From IMG/VR virus record IMGVR_UViG_3300048104_000827, positions 1 through 40,033 of that record: a stretch of DNA of 40,033 nucleotides; one strand, written 5' to 3'. The stretch comes from a virus. The translations under genes were made by a program, and so were the position numbers. The notes under the pieces are model-generated. The model was not told the DNA's origin, did no database searches, and saw only the letters and a list, made by a program, of their open reading frames with translations. This document shows positions 25,201 to 33,016 of the stretch, piece by piece (position 1 is the first letter of the stretch; each line of letters starts with the position of its first letter).

Positions 25201-27552
25201 ACTTGGCCAAACAGAGCTAGGTTTAGAATAAAATACGGTAATGAAGGAGAAAATTTATATTCTACTGATGTATATATTTTTGGGGTAGCAACATCAACAT
25301 ACAGAAAAGACGTAAAAATATATCTCCCACCAAACCCAAATCAAAGAGATAGAATACTAAAGGTATACAAACTCAATAGAGAGAGAAATTTCGTAAAAGA
25401 AGGAGAGCAAGCTGCTAGATATAAAGAGGTGATGTCACTTGCTTCCGTAACAGAAATCACGCCGACTATATTAAATTACGCAGGGTCAGCAGTTGTGGGG
25501 ACAAGGATTAATGCAAAAGATGTACCAAATATACCTGATAGAAATTATCATTTAAGATTAAGAAAAGTGCAAATTCCAACTAACTATAATGCAGAGACTG
25601 GGGTTTATACAGGAAATTGGAATGGGTCCTTTCACCCTGAATTAGCTTGGACTAATAACCCAGCGTGGTGCCTTTATGATTTAATATCCAACAAAAAATT
25701 TGGGGTTGGTAAATTCGGTATCAAAGAAGAAAATATTGATAGGTGGACTTTATATAAAATAGCTAAATATTGCGACGAGTTGGTTTTAACTGGTTATTCG
25801 CCAAAGTATAAAAAGAGAAAATTCATACAAGGATCTTCTGACAAGGTATATTCATTACAAGACAATATAAGTGACAGTCAGTTTGTGTTAGAATTTGGTC
25901 ACATTAATAAAAAACTAGCTATCTTTCATGAAGACGGTACTTATGAGTCGATAAAAATAGTAAAAACTATTAGATCAAATAATAGATTGGTTTTAGACTA
26001 TGAGCCTAAAACGCAAGAGTTTGAAGCAGCGGTATCAATAGATTATCCAATTCTTGAACCAAGATACACATTAAATGCTTTTATAATGAATCAAGATAAT
26101 GCATTTAAGTTGATTAACGAATTCGCTGCTATATTTCGGTCTTATGGTTATTGGTCAGGTGGAGCTATAAATTTCTTCCAAGACGAAAAGAAAGAATCGA
26201 TTATGTTATTTTCTAATAATAATATATCTAATGAAGGTTTTAGTTACTCAAGTACCCCAAAAACATCTAGAACTAATTCTTGTAATATTAAATATATAGA
26301 TAGATACAACATGTATCGACCAAAAATAGAGCACGCCGAAGACAGAGAGGCGATATCAGAAAATAATTATGTAGAGCAAACTATAGATGGGTTTGGAGTA
26401 ACCTCCCAAGCTCAGGCCAAAAGAGCTTCAGAGTTTATTGTAAAGTCGGCTAATTTAGAAACAGAAATTATATCGTTTACGACTAACATGGTGGGTTCTT
26501 ATTTGAAGCCTGGAGATGTAATAGATGTAATAGATAATAAAAGAACAATAGGGAGATTTGCTGGGAAAATTATAGATATAGACATCCATCCAAGAGGAAT
26601 GCTAGCAGAATTAACTTTAGACTACCCTATACATACTTTTATAGACAAAGACGATAAATCGACTTGGAAAAATATAAAGATTTATCAACCAACAGGAAAT
26701 GAAACAATTGAATCATTAGATGGAACACTTGATGTTACTGATAAAAAAATAGACAACATGAGGGTTCAGCAAGTTGGAGAATATTTAGCTTATGACATCT
26801 CAGAAGATAATACGAAAATTAAATTATACAATAATTTATTTGAGTTTATATCTGGTAAGTATGATTGGTATGAAGCTTACCGAGACGCCAGAGCAAGGAC
26901 GGGGCAATTGGCTATTATTGAAGACGAAGATAGTCAGGTCTTAATGCAAAGTATATTGCCTACAGGTGAAATGGCTTGGCTTGGTGGTTTTAACAGAGAA
27001 ATGCCTCCGCCCGAAAAAGTGATATGGCATAATTCAAATCAATGTGGAGATAATATGGTTAAGTATGAAAGCTGGGCATCAGGATACCCTAAATTTGCAG
27101 ACCCATTGGAAACTGATGAAATAAACGAGGAGTATATAATATCTACCGATAGACCCGAAGAAGAGGGCTTTGCAATATCTGCCGATGCATCAGGAAGTTA
27201 TGGTAGCTTTATAGCGACAAGTGGGTCTGATGATGTTTATATACATGGAGACTGGATTCACATGTCTGGAAATATAGAAACGGGATATATTTATGAAAAA
27301 GCCAACATAGGAGGTCTAGAAAGAATTGAAAACTCTGAGGGCACAACTTTTGCTATGGAGGATTCATCTAACTTTGCACAAACAAAGCAGTATAAAGTAA
27401 TAAACATTACCGAAGAAACCAATGGAATATTTAGGATTAACGGACTAGAATATAGTGCAGATAAGTTTGACAATATAGAAAAGAATTTATCAATTAAAAA
27501 ACCAGAAGGGCCGGTTATTTACAACGATAAAAATATATACAATAGAGATTAA
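22261..27552 (+). CDS. Fused tail assembly protein I and host-specificity protein J, with C-type-lectin-like domain
   Basis: The protein has 1763 residues. The first 150 or so correspond to lambda gpI: a ubiquitin-like opening (VILHGELGKLFGKEW, then SPNEAIRAL), a Gly-rich hydrophobic segment (about 82-105) and QQGSTVPLGYGTMKIG. The chain then continues without a stop into gpJ. Hallmarks of J are WTNNPAWCLYDLISNKKFG near 1130 and the tail-hub region about 1260-1430 (LEPRYTLNAFI, then YLKPGDVIDV). Insertions include a CBM5/12-like stretch (about 536-575) and a 95-residue Gly/Ala-rich hydrophobic segment (about 874-968). Residues about 1530-1625 look like a C-type lectin fold (W1536-YEAYRDAR, then W1573-LGGFN and W1605-ASGYP), probably for receptor glycan binding. 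AGGA precedes the ATG. Its stop overlaps the convergent stop of the next gene in TTAA. Confidence 0.9.
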   Translation: MKKVILHGELGKLFGKEWKLNVYSPNEAIRALFANNPNIETYLNKKHQEGVFYGVKKAGEGSFAKQEDYPLATEKDLHIFPVPHGSGGFLGSLVMMAVTTAASIYIQQKISEAMERDDATLQAQTQSYIYNGTQNRYQQGSTVPLGYGTMKIGANVVSSCTINYDYNSEIGKIFGFKNGLYSLIPEYDKNYITDLGPLVSCFALNSFDGSSQFRFVDPAFQYLSEKSVDTKFGSTDGIYGGFEPAEKQKDRFTSVEVKGNAVGGYFYYEYNFAKGVDKRFLGNFSSLGNWYPNLLDMSSAEADDLLLSLEARRFAVSEKNALRSAYVCLQSKPVLETYVGKKIFYPISFIEPDAYPSFLDGTNNKPSYSPGSQSFPTHVGQRWRGTRKSNGIGWFKLESTSIIKSIDLLAEGEIDGFADKNGEKLEFDRNHKTNSSDINKIRNEKDDYLQAIFLDETPVKEVNHQFSDIGGLDSYNINEFDIDVGVNSDGSMGGEDQALLEPQYLFTAHTKEIGAQLFGPRSINQNEFSAMLPSNDFEANKIYHEGEYVTHQDDTYIVNIGFDESFSISGNYYHLTEDQILAEESESLIYIGSEENAQFYAAMPPINEYQVFSGEYVDFENNTFYQDGDKVRCPKANGTMRYCKMGQDAERFIGTYSENKDYNGQRGKLILSEYVLGGPNTKSNLYIITGNDNEIGTPLDQIAAGLSIIGENQFLDYSKDPMYMFLNYQDIEELNDNNEYEVKEITVAEDGSLTESVLYGLTFPEEVVKEEVDISPGGSTDSQEGLWSRIFIQNPKQILDENGNNISDQINVFDIVMDSSIEDSIITRFSEENYISHSIINPLVEQAYVTLQIDELGYVYEGDEVNVSYKIGELWTVFLAIIGIYHAFRVKSTASYGLAAFGVGKGAAGAIPSAAGPFANAGAAAALGFISVHGYAAAGWAGGNATASGALILAVATTILSAVLAGHRFDIGTKIENSGETWPNRARFRIKYGNEGENLYSTDVYIFGVATSTYRKDVKIYLPPNPNQRDRILKVYKLNRERNFVKEGEQAARYKEVMSLASVTEITPTILNYAGSAVVGTRINAKDVPNIPDRNYHLRLRKVQIPTNYNAETGVYTGNWNGSFHPELAWTNNPAWCLYDLISNKKFGVGKFGIKEENIDRWTLYKIAKYCDELVLTGYSPKYKKRKFIQGSSDKVYSLQDNISDSQFVLEFGHINKKLAIFHEDGTYESIKIVKTIRSNNRLVLDYEPKTQEFEAAVSIDYPILEPRYTLNAFIMNQDNAFKLINEFAAIFRSYGYWSGGAINFFQDEKKESIMLFSNNNISNEGFSYSSTPKTSRTNSCNIKYIDRYNMYRPKIEHAEDREAISENNYVEQTIDGFGVTSQAQAKRASEFIVKSANLETEIISFTTNMVGSYLKPGDVIDVIDNKRTIGRFAGKIIDIDIHPRGMLAELTLDYPIHTFIDKDDKSTWKNIKIYQPTGNETIESLDGTLDVTDKKIDNMRVQQVGEYLAYDISEDNTKIKLYNNLFEFISGKYDWYEAYRDARARTGQLAIIEDEDSQVLMQSILPTGEMAWLGGFNREMPPPEKVIWHNSNQCGDNMVKYESWASGYPKFADPLETDEINEEYIISTDRPEEEGFAISADASGSYGSFIATSGSDDVYIHGDWIHMSGNIETGYIYEKANIGGLERIENSEGTTFAMEDSSNFAQTKQYKVINITEETNGIFRINGLEYSADKFDNIEKNLSIKKPEGPVIYNDKNIYNRD

Positions 27553-28349
27553 GAAATCAAACTAAGCATAATCCTTGTTTCTTTAGCTGGTATATCCGAC
27601 CAGTCTTCAGCAGATTTTATTGCATCATTTTGATAAACACCCTCTACTTTATCTTGCCACCATATTTTAATATGTTTTTTTCTGAATTCATCAAAAGAGT
27701 CACAACTTAATATTTCTTTAGCTTTGGTTTCTAGTAAGCTTGTAGGGCTAAGGGGGTTACTTGATGATTTTTTAGAAGAAGATATAGAGTTGGCTGACTC
27801 AGATTTATCTATTTCATCATCTCCAACAATATGAACTTGAAGAAAATTTCTTACGCATCTCACAAACGATCTATTGCAGGCTATTGTTTCTAGGAACTTG
27901 GTGGCAAAACTACTTGTATTATTTAAAGTAGCGTTTGCCATATCTTGAAAAACAACAGGCTTGTCAAAAGTTTCATAGTTGGGGAGAAAGGTCATTGTGC
28001 AAATGACAGCGACATGATCTTCTGCGCATTTAACTACATCATATTTTAAATCTGAAAATCCTCGTAATTTAGCAAGCTCTTTGATTCCGCTTAATTTAAT
28101 AAGAAGCTGGTAATCAGATAAACCATCTATAGATCTAGGCATGTCTTTACCCCTCATTTGAAACCAGCTTTTATTGGGAAATAAATGTTCTTCTTTTACC
28201 ATCTCCCTCCAATTGATAGAGCCGTCTTCGTTAAACGTATATTGAACGTTTTTAAGTAGGCCGTTCTCATCTCTATTGAATAGGTTTGGCCCAAGAGAGT
28301 TGTCTATATTTAGATTACTGACAGGTTCGCTAGTCTTTGTTTTTGGCAT
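27549..28349 (-). CDS. Candidate single-strand annealing protein (ERF/RAD52-like), uncertain
   Basis: The protein has 266 residues and is the last gene of the minus-strand operon, overlapping the upstream gene by 20 bases. The centre (CAEDHVAVICTMTF, FQDMANATLNN, then FLETIACNRSFVRCVRNFL) has a beta-strand/helix pattern. Its helix with regularly spaced Ala, Arg and aromatic residues resembles the conserved helix of phage RAD52/ERF-type annealing proteins. A Ser-rich low-complexity linker (about 185-205) separates a small C-terminal domain, as in many recombinases with a partner-binding tail. SSB is encoded in the same operon, which fits a recombination role. No catalytic motif settles it, so an unrelated DNA-metabolism protein remains possible. 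There is no Shine-Dalgarno sequence at the ATG. Confidence 0.6.
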   Translation of the reverse strand: MPKTKTSEPVSNLNIDNSLGPNLFNRDENGLLKNVQYTFNEDGSINWREMVKEEHLFPNKSWFQMRGKDMPRSIDGLSDYQLLIKLSGIKELAKLRGFSDLKYDVVKCAEDHVAVICTMTFLPNYETFDKPVVFQDMANATLNNTSSFATKFLETIACNRSFVRCVRNFLQVHIVGDDEIDKSESANSISSSKKSSSNPLSPTSLLETKAKEILSCDSFDEFRKKHIKIWWQDKVEGVYQNDAIKSAEDWSDIPAKETRIMLSLIS

Positions 28350-29511
28350 GATTATATATGTTTAAGTGATCAGCTTCTTCCCAGAAATCTTCAGAGTCAA
28401 TAATTTTTTGATACTCATTTGTTTTTTCGATTCCTGCTTTCCATGCTGCTTTGCTATAATACTGTTTATTATTTGATATAAGTGTTTTATTACTGTGATA
28501 ATAAGTATTATTACATAACTCAGACGTAAAGTCAAGATTTTTTTTCTGGGAAGGCAGATATTCCTCAACCGTATAATCAAAATATTTAAATCTTAGTTCA
28601 GATATTTTTTCTAAATTTTTACATATTAATGCGTATTTGATTTGCATTTGATCCAGCGCTTCGAAGTAATTAGTTTCAAAATCTGCATTATCTACAAAAA
28701 TAGTCATTCCTGCTATATTCGATCTGTTGGTATATATATCATTAATGTCTACAGGCCTTGAAATCATTAAGTTTACTCTTCTGGATAACCATGCGCTTAG
28801 AGATTTTGGGCAATCTATATAATCACATCTTAAGTTAATAAGGTTATTGAATGATAATTGATCACTTGGAGTAAAGTCTGGAACTATTTCTATAATATTA
28901 TTATTGTAGTGTTTTCCTATATTTAAAGTTTTGTAATCATGCAAATCATGCTTAATAGATAAATAATCTAAGATCGATTTAGCAACAAGCTCTGGCTTTA
29001 TTTCGTTAATTCTTTTTACACTTTCAGAAAGAGAAAAGGAGGGCTTGGTAGAAGAGAAGTCTGGGCTATATAATTGATAATCTTTTGGGTTACTCCATAT
29101 GGGGTTTGCGTTTTCTTTATAAAGGTTAGAAAAAAGACAAACCATTTTCTTGTTAAAAAAACTAGCCATATGCATAGGTAGGCTATCTATTCCAAAATGC
29201 ATTAGAGAATTCTTTATTACATAAGCCATTTGTTTGTAAGACGCCCCTCTTGTGTCTTCATTACAATCAGAAAACTTAGGATCTTTGGGTCCTCCAATTT
29301 GAACTATGTCGATACCCTCTTCTGATAGGTAATCTTTAATTAAAGAAAATACTACCCCCCAGTGATCGTAATGCTTAGATTGAACTTTTTCTTCGTTTGT
29401 GTGAAAAGTAATATACTTATCGCTTAAAACAGGGTAAAAATGAGGATCTAAATAAGGTTTAGATATCTTGCACCCAAGATTCTTTGCGTATTCTTCAATT
29501 ATGTGAGACAT
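28330..29511 (-). CDS. Protein beginning with a GT9 (heptosyltransferase-like) C-terminal half-domain
   Basis: The protein has 393 residues. Residues 1-150 look like the nucleotide-sugar-binding C-terminal half of a GT9 glycosyltransferase: VVFSLIKDYLSEEGIDIVQIGGP, then a YKQMAYVIKNS helix and GIDSLPMHMASFFNKKMVCLF, corresponding to the family motif G-D-S-x-x-x-H-x-A. The N-terminal Rossmann half normally in front is missing; a matching N-terminal half sits at the end of the GT4 fusion protein two genes upstream. Residues about 190-393 form a second region I do not recognise. The start overlaps the DUF6165 stop in TAATG, so translation is probably coupled. It may transfer a sugar only when paired with the other half. 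Confidence 0.75.
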   Translation of the reverse strand: MSHIIEEYAKNLGCKISKPYLDPHFYPVLSDKYITFHTNEEKVQSKHYDHWGVVFSLIKDYLSEEGIDIVQIGGPKDPKFSDCNEDTRGASYKQMAYVIKNSLMHFGIDSLPMHMASFFNKKMVCLFSNLYKENANPIWSNPKDYQLYSPDFSSTKPSFSLSESVKRINEIKPELVAKSILDYLSIKHDLHDYKTLNIGKHYNNNIIEIVPDFTPSDQLSFNNLINLRCDYIDCPKSLSAWLSRRVNLMISRPVDINDIYTNRSNIAGMTIFVDNADFETNYFEALDQMQIKYALICKNLEKISELRFKYFDYTVEEYLPSQKKNLDFTSELCNNTYYHSNKTLISNNKQYYSKAAWKAGIEKTNEYQKIIDSEDFWEEADHLNIYNHAKNKD

Positions 29512-29897
29512 TAATATTCAGAGTAAGATTTTTGTTCTTGAAATTCTGACCCAGACTCTCTGTTTATTTTATCTTTGATGGAAAATCGCTTGTCGTTCGT
29601 AAAATAAACTGACCTAGCAAGCTCCTGAAATTCTTCGTCAAATTCTTTTGCCCTTTCTTTTTCCCTAATGAGATCCTCTATGTCCCAAAGCTTAGAGTTT
29701 ACATTTACAAGTTCTTTAATTCTTTCTTCTAAGTAATTATATTGACTCAACTCAGACTCTATAATCTGGTTTAAATATTTTTTTTCTTTATTTATGTTTA
29801 AGATTTTTTCTGGATCTTTTATTTTGTTTGATTTAATTTTTAATATAGAGAATTTGTCTAACAATTCACCTACAGAAATTTGGGTGTTAATTTTCAT
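29511..29897 (-). CDS. DUF6165 family protein
   Basis: The protein has 128 residues, full length for the family as I remember it. Its hallmarks are the opening ISVGELLDKFSILKIK, the centre VN-x-x-LWDIEDLIREKE, and the closing ELARSVYFTNDKR and GSEFQEQKSY. It is a helical, charged cytoplasmic protein with no signal or membrane segment. Members are found near glycosyltransferase genes in bacteria, and the function is not known. Here it sits exactly between the two genes carrying the halves of a GT9 fold, overlapping the upstream gene by 11 bases and the downstream gene by one. It could hold the two proteins together, but that is only an inference from position. Confidence 0.85.
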   Translation of the reverse strand: MKINTQISVGELLDKFSILKIKSNKIKDPEKILNINKEKKYLNQIIESELSQYNYLEERIKELVNVNSKLWDIEDLIREKERAKEFDEEFQELARSVYFTNDKRFSIKDKINRESGSEFQEQKSYSEY

Positions 29898-31806
29898 ATA
29901 AATCTAGAGCTATTCTATCTCTTCCGTTGTGCATGTAGTTAAGTATTCTTTGAGTTCCTATGTGCGGCAGATAAGCTATGTCAAAGAAGCCCTCGTTCTG
30001 GCCAGAGCCTTCAAGTAATAAAAGGTTGTCCATTTCTTCTTGATATGGTAGTATTCTATATACATCAGGATTATCTTCAATAAGAGGTCTAAATTGAGTC
30101 TTTGTTATAAAATAGATATTATGATTAGGGTACAGTTTTTTCAAGTTTGAGATGATAGAATTAACCATTAAAACATCGCCCGCACTTTCAGGCATAACAA
30201 CAGCCACTCTTTTTGATGGACCTTCGTTTCCAAGTATGTCTTCGAAATTAAAAGAAGAATTTATTTTAGAGTTTTCTTCATTAGCTACTTTTTTAAAGTA
30301 GCTAAGGACTTCTTCTCTCGTTAAACCTTCTTTTATTTTTTTTATCCAGTGTGTGTGCCCTTTGTCTGTTCCGGCTACCACATCCATTTTTAGGATATTT
30401 TTATATATATCCACAAGCCAGTCGCTATCGCTTTGTATTTGAGGCGGGTCGTAATCAGGGTTTCTTGGCTCGTCGGTAAAATCGAAATCCCATTCACAAA
30501 AAGGCATTTCGTCAAATATTTTTTCTAATTTTTTACCTATAACCTCTACTGAATAATTGTCAATAACAAATTGTCTGGCTTTGCGACCCATTGAAGATCT
30601 TTTTGGTTTAGACATTTTGTAAACCTTGGTTAGTTGCTTGGATATGCTAGATGGATATGTGCTTGCTTTTATGAATTGGGTACCGGGCTCTCTGTACTCT
30701 GACCACTCTAAGGGAAAGCCTGCGCTAGCGCTAGTGCAATGTTCTTCCCCACAACTATAATTAGTAACCAAGGTTATAAGTTCGCAGAGCTTAGCCTCTT
30801 GTATTGGTATTTCTTGTCCACCAGAAGTAAATGGATGACAATAAACATCCATAAGGTTATATATTTCATTTAATTGATGCTCAGAAACCCCGGCAGAAAC
30901 GTTGGTGGTTTTTTGAGATTTTTTTGCGCCACAAAAAGGGCAGTCCAGTTCTTGACCTGAATAAGGTTTTATTTCATACTTATTGCATTTAGGGCAAAAA
31001 TAAGTAGTAAGTATATCTGAATTGTCTATATTTTTTTCTTTAAGTAATCTAGGGATATCCCAGCCTTCGTCCCAATGAGTATGTAGTAGTAGTTTAGCTT
31101 TACATTCCGGATTATTCTTTTGGAAAACTTTGAATCCATCTAGTAAGTTTGGTACGCTTTTTCTTAATTGATTTCTAAATACAAAACCAACAATAAATGC
31201 ATCTTCTTCTATGTTGTGAAGTTTTCTTAATTGAGAACTATTATTCTCACCTAGGTTTTTAAAATTAGAACAATCAACTATTCCGTGAAGAGTTTTAACA
31301 TGAGTGTGTCCTAGTTTGGCCATTTCTCTTTCTGCAAAACCAGCCCAAACATAATAATTGTTAATGTAATTAGCTGCGTCTACTGCAAGTGGTAACATGG
31401 GCTGGGAGTCTATGGTTGTCCAAACCATGCAGTTCATTTTATTCCACCATTTTCTATTCCAATATTCATTAAAAGCCCAGATATCTTCTGCCCCAACATA
31501 GATATCAGGTTGAATATCTTTAATTATGTCATCTATAGTTTCAGAACCATAAGAAGCAGATCTAGCAAGATTTGGGTCTTTGTTTAACTGCCTAATTTTA
31601 GCTTGATCACTTGGAAGGGTCCCTATGCACTTCCAGGGCATTTTAGATAGAGGTACGTGGTTTTGAGAAAAACCATTTGCAGCTTCTATAATTTCGTATT
31701 TATTTGTATTAAATAAATATTTTAATACATTTTTGGAATTTTTACCAAAACCAGTGAATGCTTTGCAGAAATTACTGTGAAATAATATTTTTTTTCTTTT
31801 AGTCAT
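29887..31806 (-). CDS. GT4 glycosyltransferase with zinc ribbon, DUF4214-like domain and GT9 N-terminal half
   Basis: The protein has 639 residues from the ATG at 31806, whose ATGACTAA overlaps the upstream stop; a TTG just before it is less likely. The first 420 residues are a GT-B fold GT4 enzyme (KILFHSNFCKAFTGFGKNS at the start, later the GGQEIPIQEAKL acceptor/donor region). A Cys4 zinc ribbon (C271, C274, C289, C292) interrupts its C-terminal domain. Residues about 455-515 resemble DUF4214 (WLVDIYKNIL, then GLTREEVLSYF). Residues about 530-639 match only the N-terminal half of GT9 (RVAVVMPESAGDVLMVNSII, LKKLYPNHNIYFIT), and the chain stops where the second half should begin. The protein is cytoplasmic and probably extends a glycan. 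No frameshift is needed to read it. Confidence 0.85.
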   Translation of the reverse strand: MTKRKKILFHSNFCKAFTGFGKNSKNVLKYLFNTNKYEIIEAANGFSQNHVPLSKMPWKCIGTLPSDQAKIRQLNKDPNLARSASYGSETIDDIIKDIQPDIYVGAEDIWAFNEYWNRKWWNKMNCMVWTTIDSQPMLPLAVDAANYINNYYVWAGFAEREMAKLGHTHVKTLHGIVDCSNFKNLGENNSSQLRKLHNIEEDAFIVGFVFRNQLRKSVPNLLDGFKVFQKNNPECKAKLLLHTHWDEGWDIPRLLKEKNIDNSDILTTYFCPKCNKYEIKPYSGQELDCPFCGAKKSQKTTNVSAGVSEHQLNEIYNLMDVYCHPFTSGGQEIPIQEAKLCELITLVTNYSCGEEHCTSASAGFPLEWSEYREPGTQFIKASTYPSSISKQLTKVYKMSKPKRSSMGRKARQFVIDNYSVEVIGKKLEKIFDEMPFCEWDFDFTDEPRNPDYDPPQIQSDSDWLVDIYKNILKMDVVAGTDKGHTHWIKKIKEGLTREEVLSYFKKVANEENSKINSSFNFEDILGNEGPSKRVAVVMPESAGDVLMVNSIISNLKKLYPNHNIYFITKTQFRPLIEDNPDVYRILPYQEEMDNLLLLEGSGQNEGFFDIAYLPHIGTQRILNYMHNGRDRIALDLYEN

Positions 31807-32329
31807 CAAATGGTTCAGTATAGGTTTTATCGAATCTATGTTGGTAAATTTTACTTAATAGGTTCTTGAGATAAATAGCTATACATTCAGCCTCGCCGGG
31901 CTCAAGTGAAAGTTTAAAACTAGCCCCACCAGGTTTAGATATAGTAAAACCAAAGGCCGGGACTTTTTGAGAGGATTCTGTAAAATCTTTTGTAGACGGA
32001 TTGTAGCTTTTTAATTTAACAGTTTTATCCCATGGCGTTAGCTTTATAGTAGTCTTATTGTTGGCGTTTTGATGAAAGGTGTTCCACTCGTACCTGTTTT
32101 TCATTGCATTGATTATAGCGCCACACTCAAACTCATTAAACTTAACTGCAACAGTTTTCTCGGGGTTATTTGAATTTCCTTGAAAAGTTCCAGATCCGTT
32201 ATTCCAAGAATATTGAGCAATGGCGTTGACGAATAGAACTGGTTCACCGCTTTTTTTGTCTCTACCTGTTGAGAAAGAGAATCCAAAACCTGTATTGTTT
32301 TTGTTTGGTTTATATATTTGTATACTCAT
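31799..32329 (-). CDS. Candidate ssDNA-binding protein (whirly/PC4-like), uncertain
   Basis: The protein has 176 residues. It opens MSIQIYKPNKNNTGFGFSF, followed by strands VLFVNAIAQYSW and the helix FNEFECGAIINAM. A second, similar strand-helix set (FGFTISKPGGASFKLSL, then EPGEAECIAIYLKNLL) suggests an internal duplication. This layout is like phage proteins annotated as whirly/PC4-type single-stranded-DNA binders, and its operon contains SSB and a sigma factor. No diagnostic residue settles the family. The start forms TAATG with the upstream stop, and the end overlaps the GT4 fusion start by 8 bases. Confidence 0.6.
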   Translation of the reverse strand: MSIQIYKPNKNNTGFGFSFSTGRDKKSGEPVLFVNAIAQYSWNNGSGTFQGNSNNPEKTVAVKFNEFECGAIINAMKNRYEWNTFHQNANNKTTIKLTPWDKTVKLKSYNPSTKDFTESSQKVPAFGFTISKPGGASFKLSLEPGEAECIAIYLKNLLSKIYQHRFDKTYTEPFDD

Positions 32330-32715
32330 TAATTAAAGTCTATTTTTATATGGTTATTTTCAAAGTTTTTTTTCTTTTCTGTGTGGTGTTTTGCTCCACC
32401 TCTTTGTTTGGAATAGTTTTTGTAATACTTTTCCTTCAAGGGGTCTACGCCTCCATTTTGATCGGCCCTCTGCGCGGATAGTTCAGAGCTTTTATCAAGT
32501 AAGTCTCCAACCGTACCTTTCATGTTAGCGGTTTTATTTACAAAATCAGAATTATTCCATGGGTCAATACTGGCTTCAGTTTTTAATTCAGGCAAAGAGT
32601 ATGTTCTTTGCCACTCAACACCATCTTTGTCTATATATTTTTTTTCATCATTCATCCCAAAGAAAACCTCTTTAATTTCCTCAGAATTAGGGTCTTGAAA
32701 TAAATACAGGGGCAT
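32329..32715 (-). CDS. Small protein with FmdB-like N-terminus lacking cysteines
   Basis: The protein has 128 residues. The beginning (MPLYLFQDPNSEEIKEVFFGM, then YIDKDGVEWQRTY) follows the first strands of the FmdB/zinc-ribbon regulatory family, whose start is MPxYxF. There is no cysteine in the whole protein, so the metal site is gone. The rest is hydrophilic, with a basic C-terminal third (KNYSKQRGGAKHHTEKKK) that could contact nucleic acid. One base separates it from the upstream membrane-protein gene. The function is unknown; a small regulatory or virion-associated protein is possible. Confidence 0.65.
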   Translation of the reverse strand: MPLYLFQDPNSEEIKEVFFGMNDEKKYIDKDGVEWQRTYSLPELKTEASIDPWNNSDFVNKTANMKGTVGDLLDKSSELSAQRADQNGGVDPLKEKYYKNYSKQRGGAKHHTEKKKNFENNHIKIDFN

Positions 32716-32716
32716 G

Positions 32717-33016
32717 TTATTTTTTTTGATCTAATTTGTTAGCGGATAATTGTATTAAGTCTAGTAAAGAATCAAACATCCAGCAAACAGCAGACGACGA
32801 AAGCGGAATATAGTAATAGTGTTTATTAGCATCTATCTGGTAGGAAGCATAAGCGATAAAAACGCCAGACCAAAACCCAAGGCACAAACTACATTTAAAT
32901 AAATCTTTAAAAAAAGAAAAATTATTAACGAGTAAGTTTCTTGGCTTGTTTAGAATTGACCCATACATGAGAATCCATGTAAGACCAATGCATGAAATTA
33001 ACTCAAGAGTTATCAA
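32717..33016 (-). CDS. Small membrane protein, DUF1360-like
   Basis: The protein has 99 residues with hydrophobic segments at about 2-20, 45-62 and 70-90, and the central motif CSLCLGFWSG after a Phe-rich, basic stretch, as in the DUF1360 family. It is probably in the inner membrane; the role is unknown. The best start is TTG at 33016, because it keeps the first membrane helix; the next ATG is 16 codons later. AGAAG about eight bases upstream gives weak ribosome-binding support. It overlaps the preceding small cysteine protein by 14 bases. Confidence 0.7.
   Translation of the reverse strand: MITLELISCIGLTWILMYGSILNKPRNLLVNNFSFFKDLFKCSLCLGFWSGVFIAYASYQIDANKHYYYIPLSSSAVCWMFDSLLDLIQLSANKLDQKK

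Noticed and set aside
26830-27552. Diversity-generating retroelement acting on the lectin-like domain
   Set aside because: No reverse transcriptase or near-identical template repeat was found in the window. The lectin domain is also followed by about 140 more residues, whereas variable repeats usually end the gene.
28362-28580. 72-codon minus-strand frame inside the split-GT9 C-terminal gene
   Set aside because: It is another frame on the same strand of a well-supported gene, with no start signal.
32269-32481. 70-codon hydrophobic plus-strand frame
   Set aside because: It lies antisense to two packed minus-strand genes with coupled starts. Hydrophobic translation is expected opposite Lys/Asn-rich codons.
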